Origin: Helicostylum pulchrum
Lineage: Eukaryota > Mucoromycota > Mucoromycetes > Mucorales > Mucoraceae
Length of the DNA: 64,000 nt
Reading direction: 5' to 3'
Assembly: GCA_025677825.1 (NCBI GenBank)
Contig: JAIXMO010000079.1
Coordinates: 1-64,000 of the forward strand
Shown: positions 57,651 to 64,000 of the stretch, in pieces
Layout of the letters: every line of letters starts with the position of its first letter
How positions within the stretch are numbered: the stretch's first letter is position 1
The notes under the pieces: model-generated
What the model saw: the letters and a program-made list of their open reading frames with translations, nothing else
What the model was told of the DNA's origin: nothing
The model's database searches: none
Made by a program: the position numbers and the translations under genes

Positions 57651-59003
57651 TTTATTCTATTTATGATTTTCCAAAAAGTAAAGAAGAAAGTAAAAAAAAA
57701 AGAAGGGTTGAAGGTCCCCAAAAAAATACAACCTTTTTATAACAAAATTATGCTTTGTACCTTAAATTGACTATATCCTTGTAATACTACCTTTTTGTTG
57801 CCTTTTTTTTTTTTTTTTCGTCCTCTTCCTTAATTCTTATATCTGGGAACTTTAATTATCATTATAATTTTACAACGAAAACAAAAAACCTATTGTTCTC
57901 TTTACTTTTTTTTTTTTTTTTATTGTAGTTCAAAAACCTCTATTGTCTAGGCCCCGGAATTAAACCTCGTTACTAATTTTTTCTCTCCCTTTATTTTAAG
58001 GAAGGCGATCTCCTTCACTTTTTTTACCAGCCTCCTTCTTGCATTGCTTTGCAAATCATCACTAAAAGGAGGGAAATCCATTTGTTACACTAGATCAACT
58101 TTACTGGGTTAACACCCACTACTGCGTTGTGTGAATCTTAGGAGTTGGATGGTTTAAAACTATCTTTAGCTTGCATATATGTAGGAGTCACTCTTGTTAA
58201 ACATGTCAAAGAACAAGAAGACACATTTGGATCTTACAAGTACATATAAGACACCGACTACTGTTGTTTAGTATATACATTGAGTGCTTTAATAAATATA
58301 AATAAATAGCACAAATTTTTTTTTTTCAAATTAAGGGATAAATATTCTTTTTATAGTGGAAACAAAATCTACATTAAACAAAAATATGTGTCAATTTCGT
58401 ATATATTTAAACCGGTCAGATTAGAAAAAGGTGCTTGAAAATAGACAAAGGTCTAGATCAATCATACCGTTATATCGCTCATGCTATTTTTATCCAAATG
58501 TTTCGATATGATCTTGTTATCTTTTAATACAAATACGATTTGCATTGTTTTAATTATTGTTACTAGTATATAAAACAATACACTCTCCCCCTTTTTTCTC
58601 CCGTTTTTATATATATTATATTACATTATAAATGTGACGTTATTGAAAGAGTAAGCAAGCTGTAGATCTTTGGAAAGTCTCGTATATATATAACGTTGTG
58701 GTTCTATTCCAAATTAAAAAAAGGCACTGTAATTGATCATATATGTACATCCTCAAGTTTTAAAAAAAAATTTACACGCACATCTGATGTATCGTTTTTT
58801 TTTTTTTTTGGTATCTATCTTTTTTTTTTTAATAGAATTAAATTAAGGGTTAAAAAAAACAATAAATAATCTGTGTTCACATTTATACGAGCTATTTAAG
58901 AGATACCTATAATCTCTTAAGAGAGACCTGATACTCGTGTTTTTTACACTGACATTATTATCTACGACATAATTTTTTGTTTATTTAAATTTATCCAGCA
59001 AAT
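57651..59003. other. Intergenic region, 1.35 kb, no gene seen
   Basis: AT-rich, with T-runs at 57806-57819 and 57906-57921, and a palindrome CTCTTAAGAG near 58914-58923. The sequence CACTGTAATTG at about 58726-58736 equals the outer end of the 14.0-kb repeat, but no matching partner end was found near the downstream transposase-derived gene. No coding frame is supported. Confidence 0.45.
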
Positions 59004-60560
59004 TTATTTTAATGCAGCAGTGACAGGTTTATTCAGACACCTATTAAAATAAAGCTTCGCATACTGAATAAACTCCTCGACCTTCTCTTTGGGCACATGA
59101 TGCCTCGACTCATTTATTCTATCTGCAATTGTTTCACCTTCAAATAGGTACTGCCTTCTGATCCCGTACTTGACCACTTTCCAAAACTCTGTTATTGGGT
59201 TTAAACCAGCTGCTGAAGGAGGCAAATACACGCACTGGTACCCTCTATCCTGAACAATTTCCTCCAAATCATCTAACAGCCAGTCATGCATACCGCTCAT
59301 CACCACATACTTGCTCTTCTTCTCCACTTTATCCATCTGGTTCAGCACATGCTCCACAAACGCAACGTACGGGTCTTCCCTCTTCACCGCCGGATGAAAC
59401 ATTTGCGTCTCTACAATACCGCACGTCGACATCGCCACAAAGAAATACCTCGGTGTTACTTTTAACTCGGGTCTCTTTGTAGGCAGCCCACCACTTTTCA
59501 TCACCACGTTTAATTGCACGCGTTCAATAAACACACAATTTGCCGTAAAATCAATATCTGTTTGACTCCAAGCGTTTGTCCAATCATGTCTAAACTGAAC
59601 ATTTATTTTTGAGTTGATGGTTCGCTTGCTTTTTTGAACGTTTGATGAATAATCTGTTTCAAGAACTTTTATAGTACATTGATCCTTGATGAAACTCTGA
59701 ATCGTTGATTTCTTTACTAAGAATCCATCAAATTTCTTTGTAAAACTTTGAAACGCTTCATTTAAAACTGCTGTAGGGTGACTATCTACGTACTCAATCA
59801 GAAACTGTTTATGGTTTTCTTGTAGTAACTCAGTATTTGCAAAATCTTCTGATTTGGCTGGTGTGCTAAACGAGTGTTGTACATGTGTTGGTATCTTGGT
59901 ATTAAAGTCACTTGTGCACCTCTTTTTTTTTACTTTTTCTTCTTTTTGACAGGGTTCAATACTGGTAACTTCATGAATAGGAGGAGATTTGATTTTACTT
60001 GAGCTAGTAACCGTACTGAAAGAACGGGTAGGCGTTGGTGAAGAATGACCAAACGGGTCTAACGATTGATATGTCAATTGAACATTATCTGACTTGATAA
60101 GATTAGGTTTTTTAAATCCCGTGCTAGCAACAGGCTCAGGACCCGTGCCAACATCTCTCGTTTCCACCACCACCTCGTTCCCATCACAAACAACTTGTTC
60201 AAAGTCCATAAAGCCCAAGTAAATACCTTGCCAATTTTTGAAACACCTTCTCAACTCCATTTCAGCTTTTGAAGTAGCTGGTGTCACCACCACAAACTGA
60301 GTTCCTAACTCATTCTTTACTGTATCATGTTGTTGTTGCTCGCTGAAATCCATACCCGATACATCAATACCTTGCCAATTTCGAAAACATTTTTTTAGTC
60401 TCTTGCTGTTGGTGTGAAAGAAAATACCTTGCCAGTTTTTAAAATTATCAAGACGTGAGTGACTTTTGACATGAGACATGTCAATGTCATTGTTGACTCG
60501 TTCTTCCATCAAGATGCCTTGCCAATTTCGAAACCATCTTCTTACTTTTTGGCTTTGCAT
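59004..60560 (-). CDS. Transposase-derived protein with four NWQGI motifs (probable domesticated Tc1/mariner)
   Basis: A single-exon 518-residue protein. Residues 1-115 carry four copies of an (R/K)xxF(R/K)NWQGI-like motif, with NWQGI at 12-16, 42-46, 61-65 and 109-113. A Ser/Thr-rich linker with DPFGHSSPTPTRSF follows. From about residue 235 there is a helix-turn-helix-like region (QSFTKKFDGFLVKKSTIQSF) and then a Tc1/IS630-type catalytic fold: ANCVFIERVQLNV, YVVMSGMHDWLLDDL, RGYQCVYLPPSAAGLNPITE and the tail FIQYAKLYFNRCLNKPV. The three acidic positions (VFID, VMDN, NPIE in relatives) read Glu, Ser and Thr, so strand transfer is improbable. The long unbroken frame suggests selection for another role, perhaps DNA binding. 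A recently dead transposon is the alternative. Confidence 0.75.
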   Translation of the reverse strand: MQSQKVRRWFRNWQGILMEERVNNDIDMSHVKSHSRLDNFKNWQGIFFHTNSKRLKKCFRNWQGIDVSGMDFSEQQQHDTVKNELGTQFVVVTPATSKAEMELRRCFKNWQGIYLGFMDFEQVVCDGNEVVVETRDVGTGPEPVASTGFKKPNLIKSDNVQLTYQSLDPFGHSSPTPTRSFSTVTSSSKIKSPPIHEVTSIEPCQKEEKVKKKRCTSDFNTKIPTHVQHSFSTPAKSEDFANTELLQENHKQFLIEYVDSHPTAVLNEAFQSFTKKFDGFLVKKSTIQSFIKDQCTIKVLETDYSSNVQKSKRTINSKINVQFRHDWTNAWSQTDIDFTANCVFIERVQLNVVMKSGGLPTKRPELKVTPRYFFVAMSTCGIVETQMFHPAVKREDPYVAFVEHVLNQMDKVEKKSKYVVMSGMHDWLLDDLEEIVQDRGYQCVYLPPSAAGLNPITEFWKVVKYGIRRQYLFEGETIADRINESRHHVPKEKVEEFIQYAKLYFNRCLNKPVTAALK

Positions 60561-60841
60561 GGTGATGAAAGAAGAGAGAGAGAGAGTGGAACGTTTCCCT
60601 TTTTACAAAAAGAAATTACATTTTTATTTCCAGGTACATTATCCTTTTTTTTTATTGGTTAAAATCGTAAAATAGGAGTTGTATCTATCCTTTTTACTTC
60701 TCGAAGCATGATTTTCTCTTGTTTCCCCCAGTACACTCCATAACGCTTCTCCTTTAAAGCATGTAAACAGATACCAACAACGAAAAAAAAAAATATACAC
60801 ACTTTTTCCAAAATAACCCATTTTATTATTATTTTTTTAAC

Positions 60842-61997
60842 TCAATTTTCAAAAGTCAAAGCAAGCCCAAGCTTATGAGCATTTTCATTCAGTCTATTTA
60901 TATCAACCGCAGCTCCAACATTAACTTTAACTCCAGGACGAAGTACCTGAGTATACGAAGCACCAACCACGCCAGCATTGGTAATCTTACCCTTAATAAA
61001 CGCCGTATTATCCATAATCAATTTAGCTCCCACCTCAAGAGCAACTGCACTGGATACTTTATTAGACCAACTGGCTTTACCAGACGCTTCCAAGACATCA
61101 GAGACACGATGGTAATAAGAAGCTGCATAGTTTTCCAAGTTGTTGGTAGCGTGTACAGCAACAGTGTATTCACGAGCAGAGTAACCGGCAGTTGCACTGT
61201 AGCGACTGAACTATATATACAAATCTAATTTTAAGCTTCCCTCTTTTTTTTTTATCAAGTAAAGAAAACTTTTTACCTTTCCTTCCTTTACACTATAAGC
61301 AGCTTCACCGCCCAAAAGGAACCCATCACGACCAAAAACGGTATTTACATTAAAGTTTGTCTGCACAAATAACATATATATGAGATAATGCATTAATTAA
61401 AATAATTTTTCTTTTACCTTGAATACATCAAGAGTAGCAACAGAATGCATATTAGGCTGCTTATACGTAGCATTAATTTTTACAGCCTTTTCATTAATAA
61501 AAGGTAAAAGTGAAGTTAACACTTCCACCTTAAGGCCCTCTATTATGATCTTTATGTTAGTAAAACAAAACAAACAAACAAAAACAAATAAATATACGTT
61601 ACTGGCAAGGTTATTTTCAAGTTCAATTTTTCCGTTTAAATGGTTAGACGTAGTCCAAGCTTCCGTAAATGAAAAACCATTCTTTCGATCGGCATATTTA
61701 GTTTCTAAATCACCTACGATAATTCCCGTCTTATTATCGCGTTGACCATTGACTTTAAAGGTCTACTCTTTTATTTTAGTACTGTAAAGGGGGAGAGAGA
61801 TAACAAATATACAACTTACAACACCGTTAGGAGCAGTGGTCTTGACCTCAAGTTTTACACCGCCAACAGGATAATCTTTAGTCAAGATATCCTTTGCGGG
61901 TTTTCCAACATCATTGAAAGCGACTATATACAAGATTAAAACATGTAAAAAAAAAAGTAGGGGTAAGGCTACATTATACTTTACCAGGTACAGACAT
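60842..61997 (-). CDS. POR1: Mitochondrial outer-membrane porin (VDAC)
   Basis: Six coding exons (61985-61997, 61820-61923, 61598-61762, 61418-61537, 61277-61360, 60842-61210) give 284 residues, the standard VDAC length. The N-terminal helix region has MSVPGVAFNDVGKPAKDILT then KDYPVGGVKLEVKT. The beta-strands include FSFTEAWTTSNHLNGKIELE, LKVEVLTSLLPF, GFLLGGEAAYSVKEGK and the C-terminal eukaryotic-porin signature with IKGKITNAGVVGASYTQVLR. It forms the main metabolite channel of the outer mitochondrial membrane. The first coding exon is only 13 nt. Exon 4 uses the acceptor TAGAG, not the TAG two bases earlier, to keep frame. Confidence 0.92.
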
Positions 61998-62196
61998 TTT
62001 TATACGTATAAAAAAGGGAAAGAAGAAAAAAAAGAAAAAGAAGAAAGAATAAAAAAGGGGTTGTGTTGTGTTTTTTTATTACAGTTTACAGATTTGTTTA
62101 TGAAATCCTTAGAAATCCATAGTTTAAGGCTGTCACGCCTGGCCTGTTTATGAATAATAACTTAATTAAAAAAAAAAGAAAGGAGATAAAGTAAGT

Positions 62197-63768
62197 TTAA
62201 TACTCTTCGATGTCTTCCAATTCCGAATCATTAAGAGAATCCGACCCAACTTCTTCATAATCTTTTTCAAGAGCAGCCAAATCCTCACGCGCCTCGGAGA
62301 ATTCGCCTTCTTCCATACCTTCGCCTACATACCAATGCACAAACGCTCTCTTTGCATACATCAGATCAAACTTATGATCCAACCTAGCCCACGCCTCAGC
62401 GATCGCTGTCGTATTCGACAACATACACACCGACCTTTGCACCGCTGCTACATCCCCACCGGGCACCGCAGTAGGTCCACGAGAATTAATACCCACTTTG
62501 AACCCTGTAGGACACCAATCCACAAACTGAATCGTACTCTTTGTTTTAATATTTTCAATTGCTTGGTTCGTATCTTTCGGTACCACATCGCCACGATACA
62601 ACAAGCAGCACGCCATGTACTTGCCGTTACGCGGATCACACTTCACCATCTGATTATTAGGCTCAAAGCATGAGTAGGTAATATCAGGCACAGACAACTG
62701 CTCATGGTACGCCTTGGACGCCGAGATAATCGGTGCATAAGTCACCAACGGGAAATGAACGCGAGGATAAGGCACCAAATTCGTCTGAAACTCTTGCATA
62801 TCCACATTCAACGACCCAGCAAACCGAAGTGACACCGTGATCGAAGAAACCACTTGCGCAATCAACCTGTTCAAGTTCACGTACGTTGGTCGTTCAATAT
62901 CCAGGTTGCGACGACAGATATCGTAGATCGCTTCATTGTCTACCATAAACGAACAGTCGGCGTGCTCCAACGTCGTATGCGTAGTCAGGATGGAGTTATA
63001 AGGTTCAACTACAGATGTTGATACTTGAGGTGCAGGATAAACAGAGAACTCCAGCTTCGATTTCTTGCCGTAGTCAACGGATAAACGCTCCATCAGCAGA
63101 GCTCCGAACCCGGACCCAGTGCCACCGCCAAACGAATGGAACACAAGGAAGCCTTGAAGACCTGTGCAGTTATCTGTCAGTTTACGAATACGATCCAAGA
63201 CAGTGTCTACAAGCTCTTTGCCCACCGTGTAATAACCACGAGCGTAATTATTAGCTGCGTCTTCTTTACCCGTGATTAATTGCTCTATCAAAATATGTTA
63301 GTGGTGATAATTAGATTTAAAAAAAAACGCGTAATATATGTACTTTACCAGGATGGAAGAGCTGTCGATAAGCACCGGTACGTACTTCATCAATTACAGT
63401 TGGCTCCAAATCAACAAATACAGTACGAGGTACGTGCTTTCCGGTCTCTGTCTCGCTAAAGAACGTGGTAAACGAATTATCAGAAGTTTTTTCCTCGGTA
63501 GGAATAAGACCATCAGGTTGAATGCCATGTTCTAAACAATACTATAATAACAAAATTAAAATTTTACAGCACACAACAACAACAACAACAACAAAAATAT
63601 TTTACAAGTTCCCAACAAGCGTTACCAATTTGGATACCAGCCTATTCTTTTTAAAATTAACAACAATATGTAACAACAACAACAGTAACAACAATATATA
63701 CATGTTTTCCCAGATCCATGAAAACAAATAATTACCTGACCAACGTGTACACTAATAATTTCTCTCAT
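62197..63768 (-). CDS. TUB1: Alpha-tubulin
   Basis: Four exons (63736-63768, 63606-63641, 63349-63541, 62197-63284) give 449 residues, the exact family size. The first two coding exons are 33 and 36 nt ([11 protein letters not shown] and [12 protein letters not shown]). Diagnostic segments are [20 protein letters not shown], the GTP-binding [37 protein letters not shown], and the alpha-specific catalytic Glu context ([20 protein letters not shown]). The C-terminus is acidic and ends EEY, so detyrosination is possible. Alpha-tubulin pairs with beta-tubulin in microtubules. Codon use is richer in C-ending codons than in neighbouring genes, as expected for high expression. Confidence 0.97.
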
Positions 63769-64000
63769 TTTGTTTTTTAGAATAAAAGTAACAAAAAGAA
63801 GGGGGGAATTGGATTTTTATTTTTATTTTTTTTTAGTTGCATTTTTTTAGGTTAATTATATATCCGATGGCGGTCACTAAGGAGTGCCTTGATTTACATT
63901 AGTGCTAAACAAGTCCTGGAGAAGTTTACCCTTTGCACACTACCTTTAAACGTACCACCGGGTCTATAACTCTTTTTATTTTTTCAATAAAAAATGTAAA
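63769..64000. promoter_or_regulatory. Region upstream of alpha-tubulin
   Basis: The last 232 bp of the window lie immediately upstream of the tubulin start codon and should contain its promoter. An A/T-rich leader (about 63771-63840) precedes a less AT-biased stretch. No specific factor site is assigned. Confidence 0.4.

Noticed and set aside
58726..58740. CACTGTAATTG as the end of a transposon that would include the gene at 59-60.6 kb
   Set aside because: It matches the outer end of the 14.0-kb repeat over 11 bp only, and no inverted partner was found beyond 60.6 kb.
59195..59482. 95-codon plus-strand frame with Pro/Ser-rich sequence
   Set aside because: It is the antisense of the transposase-derived protein, which has clear homology on the minus strand.

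Overview
The window is nuclear DNA of a fungus, most likely Mucoromycota and probably Mucorales. It is AT-rich. Most genes are split by short GT-AG introns. The gene set is fungal (eisosome Pil1, Rax2, VTC polyphosphate polymerase, a fungal-type cyclin), but a propionyl-CoA carboxylase subunit is also present, which is not expected in Dikarya. Tc1/mariner-type transposase relics are scattered through it. No tRNA, rRNA or CRISPR was found by eye. Exon models were built by hand from splice sites, reading phase and family alignment from memory.

Layout. 1-10 kb: a fragment of a gene at the edge, a degenerate protein kinase, SSN3/CDK8, the biotin-carboxylase subunit PCCA and VTC4. 10.1-14.0 kb: a repeat island bounded by two perfect 252-bp inverted copies of a transposase 3' end and flanked by TA dinucleotides. 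It holds a decayed transposase, a 92/184-bp tandem repeat and an interrupted gene of a nuclease-like family. 14.7-21.3 kb: a very large RAX2 with an SH3 domain at its C-terminus. 21.6-33.5 kb: exosome RRP41, an unrecognised gene remnant, a Golgi-type glycosyltransferase, a cytochrome P450 and condensin YCG1. 33.5-45.6 kb: gene-poor stretches around a small Cys/His protein, a GNAT acetyltransferase, PIL1, GPN2, ATE1 and a 1.85-kb non-coding transposon. 45.6-57.7 kb: a compact block with TIP41, a Pho80-like cyclin, VMS1, an AIM25-type scramblase, pseudouridine-phosphate glycosidase, SNX4 and two small GPI-type surface proteins. 59-64 kb: a 518-residue transposase-derived protein with four NWQGI motifs, VDAC and alpha-tubulin.

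Themes. Several neighbours are packed tail to tail (5-bp gap, 17-bp gap, and one pair whose stop codons overlap), so antisense 3' UTRs are likely. Phosphate biology recurs (VTC4, Pho80-like cyclin), as do plasma-membrane polarity and cortex (RAX2, PIL1) and mitochondrial quality control (VMS1, AIM25, VDAC), but nothing shows that these are functional clusters. The most unusual item is the intact open frame at 59.0-60.6 kb: a Tc1/mariner-like catalytic fold with all three acidic positions replaced, preceded by repeats of a motif I do not recognise. It looks like a domesticated transposase.
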